A stretch of 64,000 bases of DNA from Chionoecetes opilio (Eukaryota > Arthropoda > Malacostraca > Decapoda > Majidae). The first letter of the stretch is position 1. Every line of letters starts with the position of its first letter. Made by a program: the position numbers and the translations under genes. This document shows, in pieces, positions 23,634 to 34,479 of the stretch. The notes beneath the pieces are model-generated. The model did not search any database, had not been told where the DNA came from, and was given only the letters and a program-made list of their open reading frames with translations. The stretch is taken from contig JACEEZ010018281.1 in assembly GCA_016584305.1 (NCBI GenBank), positions 232,238-296,237 on the forward strand, read 5' to 3'.

Positions 23634-24755
23634 TTACATATTCATTCTAGTTGTTTTGTACTCCTCCCAGAGGTTGATACCTCCTTTTTTCCTCCAACTA
23701 TTCCATGTTTTTTCTCTTTCTAGTCTTGTTAATTCACATTTTCTGTTAAACCATTCATTCGTTTTCTTTTCTCTGATAACCATCCTTGGAACATTTCTAT
23801 TTATTCCTTTTGTGTAAATTCGGATGAACTCATCCCATTTTTTCTGGGTACTCCTTGTTGCATGGAAACTACTCCAGTCTGTCTCTCCGAAAAATGTTCT
23901 TAATCCGTCAAAGTCTGCTTTTCCATAATTGTATCTTCCTCTCTTGTGTTCTTCTCTTCTCCCCTCTTTTTTGCTATAATTTACTTCAAATTCAATAAGT
24001 ACATGGTCACTCTTTCCAAGAGGGCACTGATAATTTACTTCACTAATTACTTCCAGTTCTTTCGTCCATAGTAGATCTAGTTTTGATGGTTCTTCGCTAC
24101 CTCTGAATCTTGTATTCTCTTTAATCCACTGAGTCATAATGTTATTCATTACCAAATCCAACAATGTACCACCCCATGAGTCTTCTCCTCCTTCAGTATA
24201 CCATTCTTCCCAGCAAACTTCTTTGCAGTTAAAATCTCCCGTCATAATTATGTTTTCACAATTTTCCATCATATTCTTTAAACATTTGCTTGTGTCTCTT
24301 ATCATGTCTCCATACTCTTCTCTCCCCCAGGAGTTTGTCTTAAGTGGAACGTATACGATTACTAAGTCTCTTATTCTTCCTTTTTTCATCACCAACTCTA
24401 CCTTCAACACCCCTGCCATACCTTCACCTTTTTCCACATTCCCTACTACCACATCCTTCCTTGTTAACACCATTACACCACCTCCCTTTTTCTGATTTCT
24501 GTTTCGCCTCCATACATTATATTGACCCTCCCCAACTGGCACATCCTCAGAATCACTCTGCTTCGTTTCGACTAAACCCAATATGTCTGGTTTCTTGGCT
24601 CTCAGGTAATCGTTTACTTCTGTTAATGTTGACACTAGCCCATTTATATTTGTGTACGATACCCGCCATCCTTTTTCATTTTCCTTCGAACTGTCTCCTC
24701 TTACTCTTTCTCTTTTAGATACCACTTCTTCAGTTTTTGGTCTAAAACTCTCCAA
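23634..24755 (-). CDS. CR1-like LINE endonuclease frame
   Basis: An uninterrupted 373-codon minus-strand frame encodes an exonuclease-endonuclease-phosphatase domain, which in LINEs nicks target DNA to prime reverse transcription. Landmarks: VSYTNINGLV near residue 33, ILGLVETK (catalytic Glu) near residue 60, MTGDFNCKEVCW (D and N of the G-D-F-N motif) near residue 170, and CPLGKSDHVLIEFE (S-D-H) near residue 250. The frame then continues into a linker and stops; RT frames lie downstream but shifted. The Met used is simply the first in frame, and the true start may be upstream. Part of the first 35 codons is duplicated at 25600-25700. Confidence 0.8.
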   Translation of the reverse strand: MESFRPKTEEVVSKRERVRGDSSKENEKGWRVSYTNINGLVSTLTEVNDYLRAKKPDILGLVETKQSDSEDVPVGEGQYNVWRRNRNQKKGGGVMVLTRKDVVVGNVEKGEGMAGVLKVELVMKKGRIRDLVIVYVPLKTNSWGREEYGDMIRDTSKCLKNMMENCENIIMTGDFNCKEVCWEEWYTEGGEDSWGGTLLDLVMNNIMTQWIKENTRFRGSEEPSKLDLLWTKELEVISEVNYQCPLGKSDHVLIEFEVNYSKKEGRREEHKRGRYNYGKADFDGLRTFFGETDWSSFHATRSTQKKWDEFIRIYTKGINRNVPRMVIREKKTNEWFNRKCELTRLEREKTWNSWRKKGGINLWEEYKTTRMNM

Positions 24756-25583
24756 TAGAATTTCTGTTTTTCGTTTTCCGTTCTCAATTAGTTTTTTTCT
24801 TTGGCTTCTTTAAACAGTACATTCATTCTAGCTCTTTCTTCCTCATTCATATCTTTTCTTATCCATATTTCTTATATTCTTCTGTCTTTGCCAGTTTCCA
24901 TGCCTTAGACAATATGAGGCGCCGCGTGTAGAAAGGGAGCTAAGCGCCATTTTCTTGAAAATTGCTTTTTTGGTACCAATCGACGCGTTGTCACATGCTC
25001 AATCCATTGGTGTCCCTTAGCACCTCATAGCTCCAAAGCTGTAAGGCTGAGAATTGAATCTTTCAGAAACATTAATTTAGCATGGCACTCTTTTTTCCAG
25101 CCTCTTTGCAAGGGTGTTATGTCCGCGTCTGCATGAATTCAAGCCGCTTTGCAAGGGTGTTATGTCCGCGTCTGCATGAATTCACTTTCTAGCTTGCGAG
25201 CTGTGGCCCCAGCCAATGAGAATGCAGCGTTGTGCGCTGCGGCGTTCTCATTGGCTCGCGCTGCCACCCTCACCACCCACGCGCCGCAATATGGCAGCTT
25301 GTAAACAGATGTGCGAGGTTCGGACGTCTCCTGCTATACTTGCGCTAATTTCTCCAAATTTCTCCCAAAGAAGTAAGTAAATCTGCATAAATCCTTTTTA
25401 TAATAATAGACATCGGCAGGAAGGTTTTGGTATAAGTTTTCATATGGTATTAGTGCATATTGATGGGAAAAGTGGTGGTGTGTCGGTTTGACGCTAAGGC
25501 CGACATATAGACCACATAGACCACAATATACACACATACCATACTAGAGGGGAAGGGCCTTTGGTGGGGCGGGGAGGGGTTTT
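24646..25583. repeat. Tandem duplication, unit 1
   Basis: About 940 bp, from gatacccgccatccttttt in the LINE 5' part through the region beyond the LINE to actagagggg, recur almost unchanged at 25590-26530. Differences are mainly single-base indels and homopolymer lengths. The two units are joined at an ambiguous base (n, 25584). Confidence 0.85.
25100..25186. repeat. 42-bp direct repeat pair
   Basis: The word ctttgcaagggtgttatgtc, with the following ccgcgtctgcatgaattca, occurs twice in succession. The pair is also present in the second duplication unit (26041-26125). Confidence 0.8.
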
Positions 25584-25589
25584 NCTACC

Positions 25590-26530
25590 CTTTATATTTG
25601 TTACGATACCCGCCATCCTTTTTCATTTCCTTCGAACTGTCTCCTCTTACTCTTCCTCTTTTAGATACCAGCTCTTCATTTTTGTCTAAACTCTCCAATG
25701 AATTCTGTTTTTCGTTTTCCGTTCTCAATTAGTTTTTTTCTTTGGCTTCTTTAAACAGTACATTCATTCTAGCTCTTTCTTCCTCATTCATATCTTTTCT
25801 TATCCATATTTTCTTATATTCTTCTGTCTTTGCCAGTTTCCATGCCTTAGACAATATGAGGCGCCGCGTGTAGAAAGGGAGCTAAGCGCCATTTTCTTGA
25901 AAATTGCTTTTTTGGTACCAATCGACGCGTTGTCACATGCTCCAATCCATTGTGTCCCTTAGCACCTCATAGCTCCAAAGCTGTAAGGCTGAGAATTGAA
26001 TCTTTCAGAACATTCATTTAGCATGGCACTCTTTTTTCCAGCCTCTTTGCAAGGTGTGTATGTCCGCGTCTGCATGAATTCAAGCCGCTTTGCAAGGGTG
26101 TTATGTCCGCGTCTGCATGAATTCACTTCTAGCTTGCGAGCTGTGGCCCAGCCAATGAGAATGCAGCGTTGTGCGCTGCGGCGTTCTCATTGGCTCGCGC
26201 TGCCACCCTCACCACCCACGCGCCGCAATATGGCAGCTTGTAAACAGATGTGCGAGGTTCGGACGTCTCCTGCTATACTTGCGCTAATTTCTCCAAATTT
26301 CTCCCAAAGAAGTAAGTAAATCTGCATAATCCTTTTTATAATAATAGACATCGGCAGAAGGTTTTGGTATAAGTTTTCATATGGTATTAGTGCATATTGA
26401 TGGGGAAAAGTGGTGGTGTGTCGGTTGACGCTAAGGCGCATGACCATAATAGACCACAATAGACCACAATATACACACATGACCAATACTAGAGGGGACA
26501 TGGGGCCTGTGTGGAGTAGGGGGAGGCCCG
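25590..26530. repeat. Tandem duplication, unit 2
   Basis: Near-identical copy of 24646-25583, including the 42-bp direct repeat pair and the LINE 5' end on the minus strand. See findings for the likelihood that this is an assembly artefact. The small Cys/Arg-rich frames (25996-26319 and minus 26187-26501) are not recognisable proteins. Confidence 0.85.
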
Positions 26531-27944
26531 AGGAGTGCTGCTTGCAAGTTTCATCAATGCGTAGGTGCGTAGCTGAAGCTCATCTTGGAAAAGCGTCACC
26601 CTCATTAATGTCCAAGAATTGTGCTTTACTGTCTATTACCGAGGTGAAATCTATGATTTTATTATTAAACACAGTGTACTGGAACGTTTTGGAAACATTT
26701 ATGAGACGGTAAGTGGTTTACTGGGTGGTAAAGTGTTCGTAAAATGCCTTCGGACGATGGCCCTGTGATTCATTTTATGGTAGAAATAGGTTAACCCTTT
26801 CACGCACGAAAAGTTTAATAAGTTTTTCGGCCACTGTGACATCAGTCTGGGGCTCTCTACGAGGCTGCGCGTAATAGCCGACTCTGCGGCGAATGTTTGG
26901 TTATGTTATCAATTTCAACCACGATTATTCTTTTTTTCCTGGCATTATTATAAAATTATATCGTTGGTTTCGCAAGATATTATTCTGCCTTATGAAAGAC
27001 AAAAATAACAAGAAATACATGTAAATAGCGGAGTTAACGACTTAGAAAAAACATTGAGTAAAGAGAAATAAGAAATATTTACGTTCACCACTTCGTAGCT
27101 CGATATTTCCTGAGTCAACTTTGTATGGCTTATATGCCAATAAGAGCGGAATTTTATGAGGATTCCAACGCTACATTAGATTTTCATATGGCCAGTAGTT
27201 CTTGAGAAAATCTTAGAAAGATTCTGATGAGATGAGAAAGATGAGAAAGGTCTTATAAAATGTTTTACACCGTAAAAAAAGTAGGCATGCTCTTTTTACC
27301 AATTTATTTAATGTTAAAAAACCAGTGTATTGCCAGTATGATTTTTTTTTACGGTAGAAAATAGGGTCATGTAATTTTTAAAAACATTTTTCGGTGAAAA
27401 AACGTTGTAATGTTGTTATAAAAAATATAATTAATATTTGTACGGTAAAAAAACATTTTGATGGTCTTATAAAAAGTTTTTAACCGTCAAGAAAATATGC
27501 ATGTTATTTTTATAAAAAATTTGATTATGGTAAAAACCAGTGGCATTCCCATTATGTTTTTTTTTTATGGTAGAAAATAGGTTAGTGGAATAACAAAAAA
27601 ATTGTGAAAAAGGTAACCTAACCTTTATAACCTTGATTAAAACTTTGAGGTTGGTTAATGTACCATATTATACTGTAATTCCCTATTTTCTTTTATTAAA
27701 ATAAAATTTTATATTTATTAAAATTATTGCTGTATTACCCACTGTTATACCACTGTTTGAATATGCTTTGGTGAAAGTTTCATGAAAATCTATCGAACCG
27801 TTTTGAAATGGCACGTTTTGAAAATCCCCAAAACTTTAAAGGCGATTTTTCACCCTTTTTGAAAATGGCGCTTCCCCCCCTTTTAAACAACGCGGCGCCT
27901 AATATATCTTGTGCTATATCGCTAGTTTGGTTGTGACCTACAAG
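26531..27944. other. AT-rich region with a TTAACCCTTT terminus-like word
   Basis: Mostly AT-rich sequence without frames. At 26791 TTAACCCTTTCACGCAC resembles a piggyBac-type end (TTAA target then CCCTTT). Between 27250 and 27600 the motif (a/t)tttatggtagaaaatagg recurs in diverged form (27350, 27568; compare 26777). No transposase is visible. Confidence 0.35.
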
Positions 27945-27949
27945 ACTCG

Positions 27950-28085
27950 GATGGTGGGCCCCTGGAGGTTCACTTGAGGGCTATATCCCTGGCTGGAGGT
28001 GCAGGCAGGATTTTTATAGTGACTAGGGCCTGTGATTACAGGCTCATGTTGCCCCTGGTCCTCAAACCAAACCTCGGCTATAGCA
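27950..28085 (+). repeat. SINE-like dispersed repeat, copy 2 (partial)
   Basis: Plus-strand copy sharing gatggtgggcccctggaggt, ttcacttgagggct, caggatttttatagtgac and ctgtgattacaggctcatg with 45340-45460 and with the reverse of 19560-19700. It lacks the distal part seen in the other two copies. Confidence 0.6.
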
Positions 28086-28675
28086 CATCAAGCTACCAAG
28101 TTTTTACTGCTCTCACACCTTGTATATGTATTCACAAACATGTCTATCGCACTAGGTTGTCATGTCTGCAGCCAGTCGTGGCCCAGACCTAGTTTTACAG
28201 ATTAGTTTGTTATAAAGTCAGGGGCTGCATACACAAATTTGTTGCTGAACCTTAACAGCTGTTCAGGCCAAGAAATTTTGATTAACTAATATTTGACCAT
28301 TAAGCACTAAATGGTTATTCACAAAACTGTAAGATTTAGCAGTACTGATAAAGCCTTAAATGTGCCGGGGAGCACCATTGTCTCTTTACAAACAGGTTTT
28401 GGGGCCGCCGCCGATAGTCAAACATGGCAGCCCGAGGAAAACATTCAAGTCAGCTGTACATATATAAACAAAGACGAGACCGTGCATACAATAGATTATG
28501 TCATGTTGTGATGATAATGGTATCGTTTTCAATCATTATAAAATTGAAATGGAGACTATGACTGCCCAAGGGTATCATACCCTTGAAACTCAACATTTAG
28601 CTACATTTAATGTTGCTGACCGGTCTTCGTTCTGTTTAACGTCAGATTTTCCCATAATATCTTATGAGGTTAGAC

Positions 28676-28815
28676 GGCCTATGATACGATTCCAACTATT
28701 TCTATCCATTGTGTCAACTTCTTCAATGTCCAATGCTGCCAGATCCTCTTCAATACACTGTCTCCATGTCTTCCTTGGCCTGCCTGGTGGGTGGCTGTTA
28801 TCCCCCTCCTCCATA
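28676..28815 (-). pseudogene. C-terminal RT fragment of an unassigned LINE
   Basis: The minus strand reads GRPRKTWRQCIEEDLAALDI followed by EEVDTMDR and WNRII. The pattern G-R-P-R/K-x-x-W-x-x-x-x-x-x-D-L is a common C-terminal tail of RT polyproteins from animal LINEs. The upstream RT is absent, so this is a short 5'-truncated or decayed remnant. The 169-codon plus-strand frame over the same bases (28498-29007) is a shadow of it. Confidence 0.6.
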
Positions 28816-29274
28816 ACAAACCTGGAGACCTCTCACGAATGGGAGGTTTTGGGTGGGGAAAGTGCAAACGAGTTTTGTGCTGGGAATAGATTATGTGGAT
28901 GGCATAAATTATATCCGGTGAACACTCTATGGGATGATATAGGCCAAAAATCCACAAAGTCTACCGGGAATTACCTACTTTACTGGATTTTTTTTAACCT
29001 AACCTAATGAAGCATTTTTTACGATTTTGAATGTCCCATCATTCTTAACACTCCCAACATGTATAAGGGAAAAAAGCACATCTAACCTCATACTCAATTT
29101 CTGGTTGAAAATACCAAAAAAACTGTAAAAAAGTTGTAAAATATGTGGTCATCTTGGGGATCCTGGCACCAATTAGAATTATTACCATTTATATTGTTCA
29201 GCTATTGTGATTTCAGCTATCGTGCATCGATAGCGGCACCAATTAGGTGCAATAGCCGGGGTTGTGTGTATGTG

Positions 29275-29284
29275 TGTGTTTTAT

Positions 29285-29337
<53 letters not shown>

Positions 29338-29392
29338 ATATATATATTATATATATATATTATTTTATATATATATTTTATTATATATATTA
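29275..29392. repeat. (TA)n array
   Basis: Imperfect TA dinucleotide array immediately left of the CAGTC terminus. TA arrays flank most TIR elements in this window because the elements target TA. Confidence 0.95.
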
Positions 29393-29465
29393 CAGTCAAA
29401 CCTCGATATAACGGACCTCGATATAACGGACCTCGATTTAACGGACTTCGGATTTAACGGACTCC

Positions 29466-29477
29466 ATTCACGAGACA
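29466..29477. repeat. Target-site duplication, left, of RTE copy 2
   Basis: ATTCACGAGACA is repeated exactly at 31305-31316, directly after the RTE 3' repeats. The sibling element reads without an insert at the corresponding site. Confidence 0.85.
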
Positions 29478-31304
29478 TTGAGGAGCTCGCTGAGGATGTC
29501 GAGGGTCATTTGAACGCTAATGACCTCCGACCCGCCTACCGAGCCCTGAAGAAGCTCCGTTCCAAGTCTCCTTCTCGGGCGAGTGCTATTCGAACAGCAG
29601 ATGGGCGCCTCGTGTCGGACATGGATGGGCAGATGGCTCATTGGGCTGAGTACTTTGGGCAGTTGTTCACGGTGGACCCTCCAACTGAGCAGCTTCACAC
29701 CACTGGGTTACAGGCAGTGGATGCTGATCCTCCCATTGACGAAACCGCACCCTCTCTTGACGAAGTCAGAGAGGCTGTAGCAAAGTTGAAGGGTGGAAAG
29801 GCAGCTGGTGTTTGTAATATCAGTGCGGAGCTCCTCAAAGCTGGGGGTGAGGCCATGATCCGCGGGTTGCATGCTGTCCTGACTGCCGTGTGGCAATCAG
29901 GTACCATTCCTCCTGACTGGAAAAGGGGGCTGGTCGTCCCTATCTGGAAAGGGAAAGGGGACCGTCAGGACTGCAACAATTACCGCGGTATTACACTGCT
30001 CAGCGTACCAGGCAAGGTGCTTGCCCATCTATTGCTGACACGAATTCGCAGTCATCTGGTGAAGCATCAGAGACCTCAGCAGTCTGGGTTCACGCCTGGT
30101 AAGTCAACAACGGACCGTATCCTAGCGCTTCGTGTCCTGGTGGAACGCCGACGTGAGTTTCGACAGGGGATGCTTGCAGTCTATGTTGATCTCAAGAAGG
30201 CGTTTGACTCACTGCATCGTGAGTCACTCTGGGATCTTCTGCGACTTCGAGGGATTCCTGCAAGGACTATTGGTTTGATAACTGGTCTGTATTCTGGGAC
30301 TGAGAGTGCTTTGAAGTGTAGGGCAGGTGTATCCAGCTTCTTTCCTGTGAATACAGGAGTGAGGCAAGGGTGCGTCCTTGCCCCATCACTTTTCAACGCT
30401 TGTATGGACTGGGTATTGGACAAGGTTGTAGATCAAAGTGATTGTGGAGCATCCGTCGGCAACACCAAGATCACTGATCTTGTTTTTGCCGATGATGCAG
30501 TAATCTTTGCTGAGTCGCTGGAGGTCCTGGTGATGGCTCTCGAGGCGCTGCACGAGGAGGCAAAGCCTTTGGGACTTGAGGTCTCTTGGCTCAAGACCAA
30601 GGTCCAGGTGTTTGGAGACTTACTAGATGAAGCAGTACAGTCTGTTCATGCGTGTGGCGAGGACATTGAGATCTTGGAAAGTTTTACATACCTTGGTAGC
30701 GCAGTCCATAATGACGGCGGGTCACGTCAAGAAGCCTTACGGCGGATTGGCATAGCCCACGGTGTTATGGACTCGCTCAGCGGGAGTATTTGGCGTTGTC
30801 GGTACCTGTGCAGGAGGACAAAGATCCGGATCTTCAAGTCGCTTGTGATCCCTGTCTTACTCTATGGTTGTGAGACATGGACACTAAATAGTGACTTGAA
30901 GAGACGAATCAATGCCTTTGGTAATAAGTGTCTTCGCAGAATCATGGGGTATCGCTGGGATGATTACGTGTCAAATCAGCGATTGCACCGTGAGACTGAA
31001 TCGAGGCCTATTACCTGCATAGTCCGTCAGCGCCAACTTCGGCTATATGGGCATGTGGCACGCTACCCTGAAACCGATCCTTCCCATCGGGTTGTATCTG
31101 TAAGAGACAATCCGGCGTGGAGGAGGCCAAGGGGGCGCCCACAAGGCTCGTGGCTGGGGCAAGTTGATGTTTCTTGTCGAGAGCTGCTTGGTATGGGAAA
31201 GGAGCCTGCATGGGAACTCTCGCGTGGTGACCCCCAGTAGTGGCGTCGTAGGGTGGGCGAGGCGACGCGCCCCCCGGCGTATGCCCCCAATGATTGATTG
31301 ATTG
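29478..31304 (+). mobile_element. RTE-like LINE, 5'-truncated, RT almost intact (copy 2)
   Basis: Bounded by a 12-bp target duplication, this copy encodes a continuous RT frame with no stop from its 5' edge to 31238. The nominal 658-codon frame begins at 29264 in the TA array, but real homology starts about 29478. Landmarks: KLKGGKAAGVCNISAELLKA (RT start), NNYRGITLLSVPGKV, QSGFTPGKST, VYVDLKKAFDSLHRE (first Asp), GVRQGCVLAPSLFNACMDW, LVFADDAVIFAE (FADD codons 30485-30496), ESFTYLGSAV, YGCETWTLN and RQRQLRLYGHVAR. The endonuclease half is missing. A CAGTAG change creates a stop at 31238, 19 codons before the end seen in copy 1. The 3' end is (TGAT)n. Confidence 0.9.
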
Positions 31305-31316
31305 ATTCACGAGACA
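31305..31316. repeat. Target-site duplication, right, of RTE copy 2
   Basis: Exact repeat of 29466-29477. Its first bases overlap the ATTG repeats, so the true duplication may be one to three bases shorter. Confidence 0.85.
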
Positions 31317-32456
31317 AATTTGCGGGCAAGAATGGCATATCAGACCGCTTATTGCCGCTGGAATCGTCAACTCTAGATAATTTTTTTCGTTTTATTTTGG
31401 AATGCTTTGGTTTTAAGGAGTTTTAATGTATCAGATATTAAGATATATAAGGTAGGAGCCTGTGTTCCCTAGTAAATTTATTTTGTAGAAGGTGTGTATG
31501 GGGTTAAAAAAATTGGAATATTAGTACGAATTACAATTTTTTTAAAAATTTTTCTTGTGCCCCTCTTTCTCTTAAGTTTCGCTTCGTGGGGCCCTTTCCC
31601 TCCCCCCTACCCCCTTCTCTGCCAGTGCTTTAGCTGAAGTTTTCAAACCCCGGGAAAACGGCAAAAAACCCGGTCACACCCCAAAACAGTTGTTGTTGCA
31701 AATTGCAGGGGAATGTAAACAAACATGGCTCCGACCCCCAGGAGGCTAACGCTGCTATAAATTATTTAATGAATATTGTCAATCTTTACAAGCATAAAAA
31801 ACCCTAAAAATTGCAGGGTTCAGGGTTGGCTCGACGGAAAAAGTCAAAATCGTCTCTGAGATCGAGGGGAAAAGGACCCTAAGGTGACGGCCCCTTTTTA
31901 CCAAGGGGCCCGCCAGTCGGAGGGGCCCTTTTGGGTCCCATTTTTATGACAGTCGGAGAAATTGTTTAAAAACTCATTTTAAAAGGTGTTTTCCCCTGTT
32001 TTCCGTTTTTATAGTTATTTAGACTTGTTCAGTGCAGTGAATTTCATTTGGCATCAAAACAAAAGGGAAGTGAAAAAAGGAAAAGCGTGTGAATTAAGTA
32101 TTGCAGAGAAAATTAAAGAGCTCTTTAAAAAGGGTGGAGTCTGGTTTTTTTGGGCCCCCTCGGGTGGGGTTGCGTGAGGTTTGTAAAGAAACAAACAGTG
32201 AGGATATTCCAAGGAAAAGGACAACCTCAGGGAAAAAATGCTGTGAAATTCAATGTTTATCAAGTAAAGGAAATGGGAAAAGGATCAGTAAATCAGGGGA
32301 CAGGGGGTAACTTGTTCTTATAATTATGTCTTAACAAACAACACTGCTGCTCCCGGGGGCCCCCCGCGAAATCCCCGGCTTTGGTTTTGGCCCCTTTTGC
32401 TTGTTTTTTTTTACCCTTTTTTAATCATATGTAAAATAGCCTTTAAAATGTGATTA

Positions 32457-33250
32457 CAGGGGGGGGTCCCGAAGATACGAGCATTTAAAGGTTCCACCTG
32501 GCATACTCGTAAAGCGAAATCTCGTAAAACTTAACAAATAACTAATGGTAAAAAAATGGGTTTGGGTTCCAGGACCCCTTAAATTAAAAAAATAAGAAAA
32601 AAAAAAAAAATTTTTTTCAAGCAAAAATAACCTATAGCAAAACAACAAACACCACAGCGTCTTTTACCCACATATCCCCTATTCTGAAAAAAAAAAGCAT
32701 TTAAAAGAGTAAAAGACACAAAATAACAAAAAACTGCCCCATTAATTAAACATAAAACAGCATAACAAGCAAAAAAAAATTTTGGTAATGTGGGGGAAAC
32801 GCCGCTTGTTTAAAAGAGAAGGGTAGTTGTAGCGGCCCCAAAGGGGTTGGGGCCGAAAAACCGTATTTCCCCCTAAAGGTCGGGCCCCGCCCCCATTGAA
32901 TTTAATACCCTTTAGGTCACGCCTTTCTAGGGGTGACCCGAGCGGGCCCAAGGTTTGGGGGCCCCCACCCCCGCCCAACAACCCCCAAATGTCCAAAGGG
33001 CCCCGCCATATGCTTAATTACCCTTCAGGCACGGCTTGCTAAAAAGGGGATCTCATGGGGCAAACAAAAACCCCCTTTGTCTAGCCGGGGGGGGTAGGGC
33101 GCGCATTTTTAACTTGATAAATTTTTCTCACCCCCGTTTTAAAGTGTATCATGGTTTCGATCTTTGTATATTGAAAATAGGGCCCAATTACACAACTCAA
33201 ATCATCGGATTTTCCCTACAAACCCAATGCTCGTATAACGGGACCCCCTG
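32457..33250. mobile_element. Small TIR element inserted in the pogo-like element
   Basis: The left end is CAGGGGGGGGTCCCGAAGAT followed by acgagcat. The right end is atgctcgtataacggga followed by ccccctg. TA lies outside both ends (32455-32456, 33251-33252). The sibling pogo element shows the empty site at about 36525-36545 (aaatgtgattatattgtcta). It has no coding capacity and belongs to the same family as 15431-16180. Confidence 0.75.
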
Positions 33251-33718
33251 TATATGGGCTACATTCACCCCAGAATAATGGTATTTCATAGCATACCAAA
33301 CAGTAATGGGGCGGGGCCTGGAGACTTTCTACCTCTCCCAATTTCCACTCCCCGGGAGTCGTGGGCGAGGGTTTCTTTTTAGCAACCCGTCCCCTGTTTT
33401 TCCTTTCCAAAATTTGCTACACGGTTTGGTTTTTGTTTGGGGATTAAATCCCCAAATTTTTTACACAGCCCTGCAGGAGCCCTACCAAAAACCAGATTTT
33501 GCGCCCGTCAGTTTACCCTCCCAAAATTTGACAAAGGGTTCTTTTCTCGGGGTTTTTGATTATTCTAATTTTTTCACAAAATTTCCCGTGTTTTACCTTT
33601 TATTTTTTTCCCCCTTGGGAAAATACCCTCGTATAACGGGGCAATCGGGGTTTTTAAAGGACCACTCCTTCCCCCCTTTGTCCGGGTTTTATCGAGGTTT
33701 TTACGTATATTTTATATA

Positions 33719-34331
33719 CAGGAGAACCTTTATTTTAAACCCGGGATTTTAAAACAAACGGCAGCCCAAAACAACGGCAAATAATCGAAACCCCGGATTT
33801 TTTTTTTTTTTTTTTTTTTTTTTCTTTTATCCGGGCCTCCCAGCAGAGAGGGCCAAGGGCTTTGCTGAGCTGGCAGGGGAGAAACCGTTTAAAAAAGGAA
33901 AAGGAGAGTGTTCGTTTCTGCTGGGTGGGGACACGAGGGTAGCTTGTTTCCCCCTGCGAGGAGTGTGGGGTAGAAAGGGGGACTCAGCAGGGTAACCCAG
34001 GCATTTTATTAGAATAATTTTTTCAAAAAAAAATGAGGAAAATCCGGGGGAGAAATTTTTGTTCAAAATTTGGCGGGGTACGGGAGGGTTGGGAAAACCC
34101 CTTTTATCCCTTTCCACTGGTTAAAAATTGGAACTCTCTTCCTGTTTCTATTTTTCCCCCTTTCCTATGCTTACATCTTTTTAGGGGAAGAGTAACAAGA
34201 CACCTCCCCAAAAAAATTGGCTCACCCCTCTTTTTTATTTTATTCTCTTACTGTCCTCCTTATAGGGACTGGCAACTAAGCGGGCTTTGTGTTACCCATT
34301 TTTGTTGTGCCCTTGGCCAGTTCCTTTGATG

Positions 34332-34371
<40 letters not shown>

Positions 34372-34476
34372 GGATTTTGGGCGATTCCATAAGAGTAACT
34401 CTCAAAACAACGGCAAAATGAGTTATCCGGCATGAGCTCCCCCCCCCCGAGGGTGCCGGATAAACGAGGTTCTCCT
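33719..34476. mobile_element. Pogo-like TIR element (CAGGAGAACC ends)
   Basis: The left end is CAGGAGAACCTTTATTTTAA; the right end, gataaacgaggttctcct, is its diverged inverse, with TATA on both sides. Inside are a T-run at 33798-33823, an unrecognised segment, and a LINE 3' fragment with poly-A at 34106-34368. No transposase is visible. Confidence 0.6.
34106..34368 (+). mobile_element. LINE 3' fragment with poly-A tail (family of 45685-46890)
   Basis: The sequence from the last coding codons (FPLFYA-like region, gagtaacaagacacctcc) through the 3' UTR (agggactggcaactaagc, ttgttgtgcccttggccag) matches the reverse complement of 45690-45900. It ends in a 34-base A-run (34335-34368). It is a 5'-truncated copy nested in the TIR element above. 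Confidence 0.8.
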
Positions 34477-34479
34477 ATA

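Larger units (their letters stand above)
21831..24900 (-). mobile_element. CR1-like LINE, nearly full endonuclease and RT
   Basis: This is the most complete LINE of the window. On the minus strand (5' at about 24900) an open endonuclease frame is followed by RT frames separated by one or two shifts, and the 3' end consists of a repeated acctagttgtatttattt-like motif (21827-21856 on the plus strand), a common kind of CR1/L2 terminal microsatellite. A 5'-truncated sibling lies at 44130-45283. Two features inactivate it: frameshifts between ORFs, and loss of the FADD catalytic residues (see RT entry). The region beyond 24646 is duplicated. Confidence 0.85.
29393..33705 (+). mobile_element. Pogo/Tigger-like TIR element, host to two later insertions
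   Basis: The left end is CAGTCAAACCTCGATATAAC after TA; the right end near 33690-33705 (atcgaggttttta) is its decayed inverse. The terminal word is repeated about four times near the left end (29400-29462). The internal sequence matches the element at 35817-39576: gcatatcagaccgcttat at 31338 versus gcatatcagactgcttatcg at 35882, and aaggagttttaatgtatca at 31418 versus aaggagtttttgatgtatca at 35970. Two insertions are obvious against that sibling: an RTE LINE at 29478-31304 and a small TIR element at 32457-33250. No transposase frame remains. Confidence 0.75.

Noticed and set aside
28498..29007. 169-codon plus-strand frame as a gene
   Set aside because: Its middle is the reverse of a LINE RT C-terminus, and the rest has no recognisable domain.
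29264..29477. N-terminal part of the 658-codon RTE frame
   Set aside because: The first 70 residues translate a TA array and the pogo-like terminus; RTE homology begins after the target duplication.
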